Positions 56,307-64,000 of a DNA stretch of 64,000 nt are shown here, piece by piece. The position numbers and the translations under genes are program-made. The stretch comes from an uncultured Alphaproteobacteria bacterium. GTDB lineage: Bacteria > Pseudomonadota > Alphaproteobacteria > Caulobacterales > Caulobacteraceae. The notes under the pieces are model-generated. The model was not told where the DNA came from, searched no databases, and saw nothing but the letters and a program-made list of their open reading frames with translations. The number at the start of each line of letters is the position of its first letter. The first letter of the stretch is position 1. The stretch spans positions 1 to 64,000 of the forward strand of contig CAIVVM010000037.1 in NCBI GenBank assembly GCA_903909375.1, given 5' to 3'.

Positions 56307-56887
56307 TTCCAGCCCCACAGGACCAGGATGGCGATGATGTGCGCAAGGGCCAGGACCCCGAAGGCGAGGCTGATCGGCAGGTGCACCTTGCGCCACTGTT
56401 TGACGATATCGACGGTCAGGCTGTCGCGGTGCAGCCGCGCCTTGATTTCGGGCTCGGAAAGGCCCTCGGCCTTGAGCTCGGTGCGCGCCTGCTTCAGGCG
56501 GGTCATGGCGCGTCTGAGCAGGTACTTTCCGGTGAGACCGCTGGCGATATTGACCAGCATCGCGCCCACGGCCAACCAGGCCAGAAGCGCGTTGAAGTGG
56601 ATGCCGGCGTGCACGAGCACGAGCAGGGATCCCGCCCAGGCCAGCCATTCGTGGAGCCGCAACAGGAACACCGGATCGCCGCCGTGGATCACGCCGCGCT
56701 TGCGCAGGGAATGGCCGAATGAGGCGGCGATCAGCAGAACGCCCGGAATACCGAGATAACGGCCGACCCAGACCGCATCGATCAGGTGAAGGCCTGCGTC
56801 CACGATCAGGGTCGCGAGCAGCAGCGCCAGCAGCCGCAGGGCAAACGGCAGGACCTCACGCGTCAGAAGGGCGGGGCTTACCGCCAC
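56303..56887 (-). CDS. Cytochrome b561-like membrane protein
   Basis: A 194-residue protein with four or five hydrophobic segments. Candidate haem-b ligands are His in RLHEWLAWAG, LVHAGIHF, RKVHLPIS and ALAHIIAIL. A basic cytosolic loop (RRAMTRLKQARTELKAEG) separates the helices. The layout fits a di-haem b subunit delivering electrons from quinol to the multihaem cytochrome encoded just downstream. Start and stop overlap that gene by four bases. Confidence 0.8.
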   Translation of the reverse strand: MAVSPALLTREVLPFALRLLALLLATLIVDAGLHLIDAVWVGRYLGIPGVLLIAASFGHSLRKRGVIHGGDPVFLLRLHEWLAWAGSLLVLVHAGIHFNALLAWLAVGAMLVNIASGLTGKYLLRRAMTRLKQARTELKAEGLSEPEIKARLHRDSLTVDIVKQWRKVHLPISLAFGVLALAHIIAILVLWGWK

Positions 56888-57251
56888 GGGGCGATCCCGG
56901 GCGCGGGCCTGCGGGAAGGCCGGGTCGGCGCTCGGAAGCAGACGGTTGTCATGGAGCCTCGCGGCGGGCGATCCGCCCGGTCAGGCGCCGAGGCGTACGG
57001 CGCCCTGGGAGAGCGGGCATTGCGATGGATCCAGTGCGCCAGGGATCGGGCCGGGATGAGCCCCTCAGGCCCTTCGAGCCGCCTCCTCCAGCGGGGGCCT
57101 GACCTGGGGCAGATCATGGACGGGACATTTGTTCACGTTTTGTCTTGACTTTCGCGCGCAAATTCGCCAAGATTTTGTCAGCGTCCCGGGTTGCGCCTCA
57201 GGTATGGCGGCGGGGTCGTTTTCCTTGATCAGAGCAGAGATGGAGGTCCTC
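56888..57251. other. Gap with divergent promoters; LexA-like half match
   Basis: No gene is seen. CAGGCCC/GGGCCTG near 57066-57100 forms a weak stem. TTTGTTCACGTTTTGTCTTGACT (split: 57127-57149) contains TTGACT and a near GTTC-N7-GTNC spacing, but not a true LexA box. Ribosome binding site GGAGG (57242-57246) belongs to the next gene. Confidence 0.35.
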
Positions 57252-58076
57252 ATGGCGGAGGGGGATAGCGTGCGCGTGCGGCCCGAGGGGTGGCGCGTGA
57301 AGACGGACTATGTGCGGTTTTCGGCCGAGGTGGGCCGGGTGCTGCTGGCGCGGGTGGCCGAAGGTGAGCCGATCAGCCGGATCGTGCGGGACCCCGGCAT
57401 GCCCAGTCAGAAAACGGTGCGGCGATGGGCGGAGCGATCGGGCCGGTTCCGGCGATTGCTGGAACGGGCCAAGGCGCTGGGCGGCTGGAGCGCCAGCGGA
57501 CGGCCGCCCGCCGGCTACTGCCCGGTGACGGCGGCGGCGATCTGTGCGCGGCTGAGCCAGGGCGAGCCGATGACAGCGATCTGCGAGGACCCGACGATGC
57601 CCGGGCACAGCACGGTCTATCGCTGGCGCGACGAACAGCCGGATTTCGCCCGGGCGCTGGAGCGGGCGCGGCAGGTGGTGGCCGAGCGCTTGTTCGACCT
57701 CGGCTGGGAGATCGCCCGGGCGGTGACGCCCGCGGACGTCCAGGCCACGCGGGTAAAGCTGACGCAGCTGCGCTGGATGGCCGGCGCGATGGCGCCCTCG
57801 CGGTTCGGACGCTTCAAGGCGGTGGCTTCGGAAGCGGAGACGGTGTGGCAGACCGAGGCGCCGGCGAACCCCCGGGAGGTGAGGATCGAGGTGCGGCGGT
57901 TCGGGGTGGACACCCGCGAGGACGGGGCGCAGCGGATGTTCGAGTATCGACGCGATCCCGTGACGAACCTGCTGACCCGGCCGGACGAATGCCCACCCTG
58001 GGGACCGCCGAACCCGGCCAGGGCCGGCAAGCCGTTCATGGAGCCCCTGCACAGGCTCGAGGGGGCCATGCGGTAA
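57252..58076 (+). CDS. Terminase-small-subunit-like HTH protein with duplicated HTH
   Basis: A 274-residue basic protein. Two similar HTH units: SAEVGRVLLARVAEGEPISR to KTVRRWAERSGRFRRLLERA, and TAAAICARLSQGEPMTAICE to STVYRWRDEQPDFARALERA. The second is followed by ERLFDLGWEIARAV and the VKLTQLRWMAGAMAPSRFGR helix seen in phage terminase small subunits. The ATG at 57252 has GGAGG six bases upstream. No other phage gene is near, so it is probably a chromosomal DNA-binding protein rather than a prophage part. Confidence 0.75.
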   Translation: MAEGDSVRVRPEGWRVKTDYVRFSAEVGRVLLARVAEGEPISRIVRDPGMPSQKTVRRWAERSGRFRRLLERAKALGGWSASGRPPAGYCPVTAAAICARLSQGEPMTAICEDPTMPGHSTVYRWRDEQPDFARALERARQVVAERLFDLGWEIARAVTPADVQATRVKLTQLRWMAGAMAPSRFGRFKAVASEAETVWQTEAPANPREVRIEVRRFGVDTREDGAQRMFEYRRDPVTNLLTRPDECPPWGPPNPARAGKPFMEPLHRLEGAMR

Positions 58077-58107
58077 GCGGGGCCCAAGGGCGGGCAGGCC
58101 GGGGGGA

Positions 58108-59496
58108 TCAGGCCGGGCGGCTTGCGTCCTTAGCCGGCGGCTTTGCGGCGCGGCCGCGTCGCTTTGCGGGCGAGCCCATCCACGGTTCGACGGTCTTGTG
58201 GATGTCGACGCGGGCCTTGAGGCGCGCGGCCAGCAGGGCGGTGCCGCTGATCTTGCGCTGGACGAACAGGATGTCCGTCGGCGGCAGATGCCAGGCGCCG
58301 GAATCGGCTGCGATCTCCACACCCCGAACGCGCAGGGCCTCCACGAAGCGCCGATCCCCGAAGTCGAACAGCCCGGGCCGACTGAGCTCACCCTGGATCA
58401 CGTCGATGATCTGGTCCACGGCCGCGCCGTGACGCGCGACGACGGCAGGGCCCAGGAAACCAGCCGCCAGGGCCGCGTCCCTTGCTGCGACCCGGTCCCC
58501 CGAAAGACTGGCGCGCAGGAGATCGCGGTAGCCAGCCGCCGTTTCCGGGGCGACAGCCCGCGTGGCGCCGAAATCGAGCAGGACCAGCCGCCCGGTGCGG
58601 GGCTGAATACGGTAGTTGCCGAAGTTGGGATCGGTCTGCATCACGCCGAACTCAAACAGCTCGCGCAGGACCACCCTGATCAGGGTCTGCATCGCCGCGT
58701 TACGCGCATCCTGCGGCGCGGTTTCGAGGTATTCGATGGGGCGGCCTTCCAGGAACGTCATGGCCAACACGCCGGACGTTGTGAGATCCGGATCGAGGGT
58801 CGGAACGATCACCTCGGGCATATCGGCGAGCAACTGGCCGAGCAGCACCATCTGCCGGCCCTCTCGCTGATAGTCGGCTTCTTCGGACAGCTGGCGCTTC
58901 GCCTCGCCCAGCAGCGGCCCGATCTCGAACCCCCGCGGCAGAACGCCCGACATCCGCAACAGGGTCGCGACGTTGTCGACATCGGCCTCGATGCTCTCGC
59001 GGACGCCGGGGTACTGGACCTTGATCGCCAGTTCCCGTCCGTCCCGGGTGATCGCCCGATGCACCTGGCCGATGGAGGCGGCGGCGATGGGGCGATGATC
59101 GAAGTGCGAGAACCGCGTGCGCCAGTCCGTTCCCCATTCCCGGGCCAGAACCTGTTGCAGCTGCGCCGCCGGCATGTGCTGGGCGTTGTCGCGTAGCCGC
59201 GCCATGATCGCCGAGAGTTCGGCGGGGAGCAGATCGCCGGCGTCCATGGAGATCATCTGACCCAGCTTCATCGCCGCGCCGCGCAGATGCGAAAGCCGGT
59301 CGGCGACCTTGCCGACATTGCCCGGGGTCAGCAGCATGTCGCGCAACTGAGGCCGCTCGCCGGCGGCCAGCCGACGGCCGCCCTCGGCGATCATGCCGCC
59401 CGCGACCGATCCAGCCAGACGTCCGAACTGACCCAGTCGCGAGAGGCGGCCCCGCGGGACCTGGCGCCCGGGCGGATCGTTGATGTCCTTGCTCAA
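58108..59496 (-). CDS. ABC1/UbiB-like atypical kinase
   Basis: A 462-residue member of the ABC1 (ADCK/UbiB) family. The hallmark KxGQ appears as AMKLGQMISMDAG; AASIGQVHRA replaces the usual P-loop; the Lys of ELAIKVQYPG and the metal site DPNFGNYR and LLDFGATRAV follow. These proteins act on quinone or lipid metabolism through ATPase rather than protein-kinase activity. I take the TTG at 59496 (MSKDINDPPG) as start, five bases after the upstream stop; an ATG further upstream overlaps the DUF427 gene. Confidence 0.85.
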   Translation of the reverse strand: MSKDINDPPGRQVPRGRLSRLGQFGRLAGSVAGGMIAEGGRRLAAGERPQLRDMLLTPGNVGKVADRLSHLRGAAMKLGQMISMDAGDLLPAELSAIMARLRDNAQHMPAAQLQQVLAREWGTDWRTRFSHFDHRPIAAASIGQVHRAITRDGRELAIKVQYPGVRESIEADVDNVATLLRMSGVLPRGFEIGPLLGEAKRQLSEEADYQREGRQMVLLGQLLADMPEVIVPTLDPDLTTSGVLAMTFLEGRPIEYLETAPQDARNAAMQTLIRVVLRELFEFGVMQTDPNFGNYRIQPRTGRLVLLDFGATRAVAPETAAGYRDLLRASLSGDRVAARDAALAAGFLGPAVVARHGAAVDQIIDVIQGELSRPGLFDFGDRRFVEALRVRGVEIAADSGAWHLPPTDILFVQRKISGTALLAARLKARVDIHKTVEPWMGSPAKRRGRAAKPPAKDASRPA

Positions 59497-59500
59497 AGGC

Positions 59501-60019
59501 TCACCACCCCTGGCTGCCTGGAACGCCCTTGAACGGCCCCGCGAGCCGGGACGTGATCCAGCCGCCATAGAACCCGCCAGCCTGGGGGACGACCGTCTCG
59601 CCATCGACGCTGCAGCGGTCGAACGGCGCGGCATAGAAGGCGACGTGATCACGCAGGATCGCGAACGGCGCCGTCGGGTCCGGATAGCTCCAGCCGACGC
59701 GGGGCAGGACCCGATCGCCGATCACTACATCCCAATAGACGGCCTGGCCCTTCCACTCGCAGAATGAGCCGCCGACCGCGGGCCGCAGGCATCCCGCGGC
59801 GATATCAGAGGGTGGAAAATAGTAGCTGGGCGGATGACTGGTTTCCAGGGTGCGGACCGCCGCGCGCGTCTCGGCCAGAACCACGCCGCCATGGACGATG
59901 ACCACATGCGCCGGGCTCAGTTCGGCCCGGGCCGGACGCGGGTAGGCCCAGACACTTTCCTGGCCGGGCGCCGGGGTCTCAGGGCTGGGCCTCAAAAGCC
60001 GGGCCTGGACGGGGAGCAA
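59501..60019 (-). CDS. DUF427 domain protein
   Basis: A 172-residue protein containing SVWAYPRPARAELSPAHVVI, TRAAVRTLETSHPPSYYFPP and SFCEWKGQAVYWDVV, which are DUF427 landmarks; a second half repeat has WSYPDPTAPFAILRDHVAFY. The fold is a small beta barrel of unknown function. No Met codon is available near the front, so the start must be TTG or GTG; 60019 is the longest, and 59995 (LRPSPETP) fits homologues better. It precedes the ABC1 kinase by four bases. Confidence 0.8.
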   Translation of the reverse strand: MLPVQARLLRPSPETPAPGQESVWAYPRPARAELSPAHVVIVHGGVVLAETRAAVRTLETSHPPSYYFPPSDIAAGCLRPAVGGSFCEWKGQAVYWDVVIGDRVLPRVGWSYPDPTAPFAILRDHVAFYAAPFDRCSVDGETVVPQAGGFYGGWITSRLAGPFKGVPGSQGW

Positions 60020-60140
60020 CGTCGGGAGGTGGGCGACAGGATCATGCCTGTCGATATAGGCGGCGGAGCGGCGATGTCACCCGTCTGCGCGCGCTTTGGG
60101 GTCACGGTGAGAATCCGGGCCCAAGACGGCAAACGAAAGA

Positions 60141-60164
60141 CCCCGCCATCTTGCGATGGCGGGG
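60141..60164 (-). terminator. Rho-independent terminator of copper-monooxygenase fusion gene
   Basis: CCCCGCCATC, loop TTGC, GATGGCGGGG: a perfect 10-base stem 34 bases past the stop. On the minus strand it is followed by TCTTTCGTTTG. Confidence 0.85.
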
Positions 60165-60197
60165 ACAGAGCGCGACGCCTGAGTCTGGCGGGGTCGA

Positions 60198-62243
60198 TCA
60201 GTTCGACGCGACCCCGGCTGGAGCTTTGGCCGATACCGGAGCCGAGGCCACCTTGTCCGGCGCCGGCCGGCTGCGACGGCCGCCGCCCCGCATCATTTTC
60301 ATGATGGGCTCGAACTCCTTGGCGTCGATGCCACCGTCCTTGTTGGCGTCGGCAAGGGCGAAGCGGGGGCGGATCGCATTACCCAGGTCGCCCTTGAGTT
60401 CGTCGATCTGCAGCTTGCTGTCGATGTTTGAGTCCATCATGCCGACCAGACGGGTCTTCATCATGTCGTCGTCATAGGTGGTCTGGTTCGCGGCCGTTTC
60501 GTCGACCCAGCGGTAGCGCAGCTGGGTGAAGAACATCTCCTCGAAGGACTGGTCACCCCAGGTGATTTCCTTGCTGGAATCCGGGTTGGCCGGGTTGCGC
60601 TTCGAGTTGTCGTAGACGTAGGTGGCGATCAGCTTCGAGCCGGCGGGCACCTTGATGGGCTCGGCAAACTCATACATCCGCTGCCAGTTGAAGTCGTAGC
60701 GCGGCACGTTCAGGAGCTGCTTTTCCGTGCCGTCCGGATAGCGGATCGACAGGTCCGAATAGGTGCCACGGTAGTGGGCGTGGACCACCGCCGAATAGAG
60801 CAGCGCCTCATGCGGGAAGTCGAGATAGGCCACCTCACGGTGGGCCTCCGCGTTCGGCGGGATCTTGATGAACAGGTTGGCGATGGTGTTCTCGCGCATC
60901 ATCAGCTTCGGCATCTCACCCTTGTCGTAGAAGTAGAGGCCGATCTGCTGGGTGGAGAGCACTTCCTTGCCGAAGGGGGTGTAGTGCATCTGGTAGCCGA
61001 TGGAGCCACCAGCCGGGATGTAGGTTCCGATGTCGGTGGGCTGAACGACGCTTTCCATGCCGACGGTGTAGCCGCCGACGCTGCCGCCCCAGTTGCCCAT
61101 GCCCCCCTGCTTGTTGCCGCCCGGCGGGATGTAGCCCGACAGGATGTGGTGCACGGCCTGACGCTGCTGAACACGGGCGGTGGAGGCCTTGAGCCAGCGG
61201 CCCTCGGTCAGGGGGTTGTCCATCACCGGGTACTGGTAGTCGACGATGCCGCTGGCCGGGATGGTGTAGGACGGAATGTCGATCACGAGATCGGGCTTGC
61301 CCAGCGGCCACTCGGGGGCCACGTGGCGCACCTCGGCCAGCTTGTCCGGACCGTCGCCGCGCTGGGCGCCGGCTTCGATCCAGCGGACCAGGGTCTTGAT
61401 CTGGGCGGGCGTGAGGCTCTTGTCGTCCTTGAAGTGGCCGACCTTGGGGTCGACGTCCCAGGGCGGCATGCGGTCGGTGCGCACGGCCTCGCGGATCATG
61501 GGGGCGAAGCCCTTGACCTTGGCGTAGCCGTCCATGGCGAAGGGGGCGATGCCGCCCTCCTGGTGGCAGGCGATGCACTTCTGCTCGATGATCGGGACGA
61601 TGTCGTTAGCGTAGGAAATCTTCTGGAACGCGGCCTGGGCGGCGGGGCTGCGGTCGGGGAAGGTGATGACGGCGCCCTTGACGGGACGCTGCGCCATGGC
61701 CACCGGCTGGCCGGCGATCAGGGCGTCGACCGCCCTGGCTGCCCAGGCCGCCTTGCCGCCGTCGTTCAGCGGGCCACGATAGGCCACGGCCCATGTGCGC
61801 GGGTTGATCACGAACACTTCGGAGACTTTGGACGCGCCGAGCTGGTCGCCGACCAGCTGGTTGTCGTCCATCAGCACCGGCAGGTTGAGACCCAATGCCT
61901 TGCCCTCGGCCAGCACAGCGGCGCGGGTGTCTTTGGCGGTGGAGTTCAGCAGCATCACCTGCACGCCCTTTGGCCCGTAGACAGCCTGCAGGGCGGCAAG
62001 GGCGGCGGCGTTCTTGCGGATCTCGGGGCTGCCCACCGCGTGCATCACCAGCACGACGGCCTTGGCGTCCTGATAGCGGTAGAGATCCTGCGAGTGGCCG
62101 GAGGCGGTGACCAGCCGGAAGTTGTCCACCTGGGCCGGAGTGGCCAAGGCAGCGGCGGTCGGGGCCTTGGCGCCCGCGGTAACGGCGCCCAGGCCGAAGG
62201 TGAGTGCAAGGCCCAGGGCAGAGGCGATCATAACGCGGCGCAT
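60198..62243 (-). CDS. Redoxin / cytochrome c / copper type II monooxygenase-like / EF-hand fusion
   Basis: A 681-residue secreted protein with signal peptide MRRVMIASALGLALTFGLGA. Domains in order: thioredoxin-like redoxin (about 35-185) whose active Cys is replaced (MHAVGSPEIRK); a c-type haem at CIACH (223-227); a PHM-like copper domain with VHHILSGYIPPGG (His365/366), YQMHYTPFGKE (His420), HAH (488-490) and Met570 (EEMFF); and two EF-hand loops, Asp604-Glu615 and Asp632-Glu643. PHM enzymes hydroxylate carbon or bind copper with ascorbate. This combined form is known in environmental proteobacteria but unstudied. Substrate unknown. Confidence 0.83.
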   Translation of the reverse strand: MRRVMIASALGLALTFGLGAVTAGAKAPTAAALATPAQVDNFRLVTASGHSQDLYRYQDAKAVVLVMHAVGSPEIRKNAAALAALQAVYGPKGVQVMLLNSTAKDTRAAVLAEGKALGLNLPVLMDDNQLVGDQLGASKVSEVFVINPRTWAVAYRGPLNDGGKAAWAARAVDALIAGQPVAMAQRPVKGAVITFPDRSPAAQAAFQKISYANDIVPIIEQKCIACHQEGGIAPFAMDGYAKVKGFAPMIREAVRTDRMPPWDVDPKVGHFKDDKSLTPAQIKTLVRWIEAGAQRGDGPDKLAEVRHVAPEWPLGKPDLVIDIPSYTIPASGIVDYQYPVMDNPLTEGRWLKASTARVQQRQAVHHILSGYIPPGGNKQGGMGNWGGSVGGYTVGMESVVQPTDIGTYIPAGGSIGYQMHYTPFGKEVLSTQQIGLYFYDKGEMPKLMMRENTIANLFIKIPPNAEAHREVAYLDFPHEALLYSAVVHAHYRGTYSDLSIRYPDGTEKQLLNVPRYDFNWQRMYEFAEPIKVPAGSKLIATYVYDNSKRNPANPDSSKEITWGDQSFEEMFFTQLRYRWVDETAANQTTYDDDMMKTRLVGMMDSNIDSKLQIDELKGDLGNAIRPRFALADANKDGGIDAKEFEPIMKMMRGGGRRSRPAPDKVASAPVSAKAPAGVASN

Positions 62244-62333
62244 CGACGGATTCCCGAGAGGACAGACGGACACGGCGCGAGGGGCGCGCCGAATATGCGG
62301 TATCCTATAGCCCATAAAGTGTTGTCAAATAAA

Positions 62334-62347
62334 TGACGCACCCGTCA
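62334..62347. promoter_or_regulatory. TGACG-CACC-CGTCA inverted repeat in divergent promoter region
   Basis: Perfect 5-base arms between the divergent monooxygenase-fusion and GMC genes, next to TTGTCAAATAAA. It could be an operator controlling one or both. Confidence 0.4.
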
Positions 62348-62421
62348 TCGAACGTAACTCCACTGCAATGTTCCGAAAATCCGGGCTTGGCGAAACGGTC
62401 AGCCATCCGCCAAGAAGAGGC

Positions 62422-64000
62422 ATGGCGCGGCCCGCAGATCCCCTCGATGGCGACTACGACTACATCGTGGTGGGCGCAGGCTCGGCCGGGTGCGTGGTGG
62501 CCAACCGGCTGTCGGCTGACCCAAAGACACGGGTGCTGCTGCTGGAGGCAGGCGGGCCGGACAACTGGATGTGGTTCCACATTCCGGTGGGCTATCTGTT
62601 CGCCATCGGCAATCCACGCTCGGACTGGATGTACGCCACCGAGCCGCAGGCCGGGCTGAACGGAAGAACGATTAGCTATCCGCGCGGCAAGGTGGTGGGC
62701 GGCTCATCCGCGATCAACGCCATGATCTCCATGCGCGGCCAGGCGGCGGACTATGACCACTGGCGCAGCCTGGGCCTGACCGGCTGGGGCTGGAGCGACG
62801 TGGCTCCAGTGTTCCGTCGGCTGGACGACCACTTCCTGGGCGACACCGACCACCACGGCGTGGGCGGCGAGTGGCGGGTGGAGGCGCCGCGGGTGCGCTG
62901 GGCCGTACTGGACGCCATCGCTCGGGCGGCGGTGGAAATGGGCGTGCCCGCCACAGAGGACTTCAACACTGGCGACAATTCGGGCGTCGGCCTTTTCCAC
63001 GTGAACCAGAAGCGGGGTTTCCGCTGGTCGGCGGCTCGGGGATTTCTGAAGCCGGTGCTGCATCGCGCCAACCTGCGACTGGAAACCGGCGTGCTGGCGG
63101 ACAGGGTGCTGTTCGAGGACGCAAGGGCCACCGGCGTGCGCTATAGCCAGAACGGCCGGGTGCTGGAGGCGCGGGCGCGGGGTGAGGTGATCCTGTGCGC
63201 GGGGTCCGTGGGTTCGCCGATGATCCTGCAACGCTCGGGCGTGGGGCCGGCGACTGGACTGGTGCGGCACGGGATCGCAGTGGTGCGCGATCATCCTGGC
63301 GTGGGCGCTAATTTGCAGGACCATCTGCAGCAGCGGGCGATCTACAAGGTCTCGGGCGTGAAAACCTTGAACGAGACCTATCACTCGCTGATCGGACTGG
63401 GATTGATGGGGGCGGAGTACGCCCTGTTCCAGCGCGGGCCGCTGACAATGGCGCCCTCGCAGCTGGGGCTGTTCACGACGTCTGGCCCGGGCCATGCGCG
63501 GCCCAATATCCAGTTCCATGTGCAGCCGCTGTCGCTGGACCGGTTCGGCGAGCCGCTACACAGGTTTCCGGCAGTGACGGTGGCGGCCTGCAACCTGCGC
63601 CCCACCTCGCGCGGGACGATCGGGCTGCGTTCGGCGGACCCTGCCGACGCTCCGGTGATCGACCCCAACTATCTGGCGACGGACGAGGACCGCCGGGTCG
63701 CCGCCGACGCCATCCGCGTGACGCGGCGCCTTATGGGCCAACCGGCGCTGGCGGCCTTCCGTCCCGCCGAGCACCTGCCAGGCCCGGACGTGAGCGACGC
63801 CGATGCGGCCCTGGCGAAGGCTGCCGGCGACATCGGCGCCACCATCTTCCACCCGGTGGGCACGGCGAAGATGGGCGTGAGTTCTGACCCGATGGCCGTG
63901 GTGGACGAGCGCCTGCTGGTGATCGGGGTGGCGGGCCTAAGAGTGATCGACGCCTCGGTGATGCCGACCATCACCTCCGGCAACACCAACACGCCGACGA
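62422..64000 (+). CDS. GMC-family FAD oxidoreductase, 3' truncated by window edge
   Basis: At least 526 residues, open at the right edge. The FAD site is YIVVGAGSAGCVVANRLS; GMC signatures are GRTISYPRGKVVGGSSAINA, and GEVILCAGSVGSPMILQRSG. The catalytic His is in FHPVGTAKMG and the partner Asn in SGNTNTPT. The family oxidises alcohols (choline, glucose, long-chain or aromatic alcohols) to aldehydes. The start at 62422 has GAAGAGG upstream. It is divergent from the monooxygenase-fusion gene and may share control with it. Confidence 0.92.
   Translation, partial: MARPADPLDGDYDYIVVGAGSAGCVVANRLSADPKTRVLLLEAGGPDNWMWFHIPVGYLFAIGNPRSDWMYATEPQAGLNGRTISYPRGKVVGGSSAINAMISMRGQAADYDHWRSLGLTGWGWSDVAPVFRRLDDHFLGDTDHHGVGGEWRVEAPRVRWAVLDAIARAAVEMGVPATEDFNTGDNSGVGLFHVNQKRGFRWSAARGFLKPVLHRANLRLETGVLADRVLFEDARATGVRYSQNGRVLEARARGEVILCAGSVGSPMILQRSGVGPATGLVRHGIAVVRDHPGVGANLQDHLQQRAIYKVSGVKTLNETYHSLIGLGLMGAEYALFQRGPLTMAPSQLGLFTTSGPGHARPNIQFHVQPLSLDRFGEPLHRFPAVTVAACNLRPTSRGTIGLRSADPADAPVIDPNYLATDEDRRVAADAIRVTRRLMGQPALAAFRPAEHLPGPDVSDADAALAKAAGDIGATIFHPVGTAKMGVSSDPMAVVDERLLVIGVAGLRVIDASVMPTITSGNTNTPT

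Noticed and set aside
57120-57160. Possible LexA box upstream of the terminase-like gene
   Set aside because: GTTC-N7 is followed by GTCT, not GTTC, so it does not meet the alphaproteobacterial consensus.
57252-58076. Prophage
   Set aside because: Only one terminase-like gene; no portal, capsid, integrase or attachment site is nearby.
60774-62336. 520-codon plus-strand frame opposite the copper-monooxygenase fusion
   Set aside because: No motif; composition of an antisense frame; the minus-strand gene is clear.

Overview
The window looks like chromosomal DNA from a high-GC alphaproteobacterium, most likely a member of Caulobacterales near Phenylobacterium or Caulobacter. This rests on base composition, the TonB-dependent receptor, the FeS helicase and ABC1 kinase types, the ParD/ParE types, and the repeat hairpins seen in intergenic gaps. 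The genus is inference; no rRNA, tRNA or CRISPR array was seen. The window opens inside an IS630-type transposase (minus strand) and closes inside a GMC oxidoreductase (plus strand).

Regions in order. 1-7.7 kb: IS630 edge, secreted esterase, PQQ/haem c alcohol dehydrogenase, a BrnT toxin with a nonsense-mutated antitoxin, an aldehyde dehydrogenase, and a small operon (26-aa membrane peptide, pteridine-reductase-like SDR, FolB). 7.7-14.2 kb: IlvE, an OmpR/EnvZ-type two-component pair, DUF2147 protein, ProC, S9 peptidase. 14.2-16.6 kb: accessory patch with repeats, an AT-rich frameshifted membrane gene, intact parD with frameshifted parE, and a hypothetical gene. 16.7-26.3 kb: acyl-CoA synthetase, C69-type hydrolase, SppA, a large TonB receptor, a periplasmic protein, and a repeat-filled gap. 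26.3-35.1 kb: OppABC-like peptide transporter without ATPases, a DUF442 phosphatase-like protein overlapping an MBL hydrolase, GNAT, a thiolase-like protein and a fatty acyl-CoA ligase. 35.2-47.1 kb: housekeeping genes (kinase fusion, PdxH, DnaJ-like, AroC, response regulators, the queC-queE-queD preQ0 operon, chorismate mutase-HisC-TyrA, EF-hand protein, Coq4). 47.1-53.2 kb: DinG-type helicase, intact parDE, an animal-type haem peroxidase, and phd with a vapC stub. 53.2-64 kb: a duplicated promoter/leader region separated by an IS6 transposase remnant, driving a lipoprotein haloalkane dehalogenase and a secreted protein; an eight-haem cytochrome c with a cytochrome b-like membrane partner; a terminase-like HTH protein; ABC1 kinase; DUF427; a redoxin/cytochrome c/copper monooxygenase/EF-hand fusion; and the GMC oxidoreductase.

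How it works together. Three metabolic blocks are clear: aromatic amino acids (AroC, chorismate mutase, HisC, TyrA), preQ0 synthesis (QueC, QueE, QueD), and lipid/alcohol oxidation (PQQ dehydrogenase, aldehyde dehydrogenase, two acyl-CoA ligases, thiolase-like protein, GMC oxidoreductase). The most unusual themes are the decay of three of four toxin-antitoxin loci, each at a different point; the AT-rich patch next to perfect inverted repeats; and the promoter/signal-peptide duplication at 53.3 and 54.9 kb.
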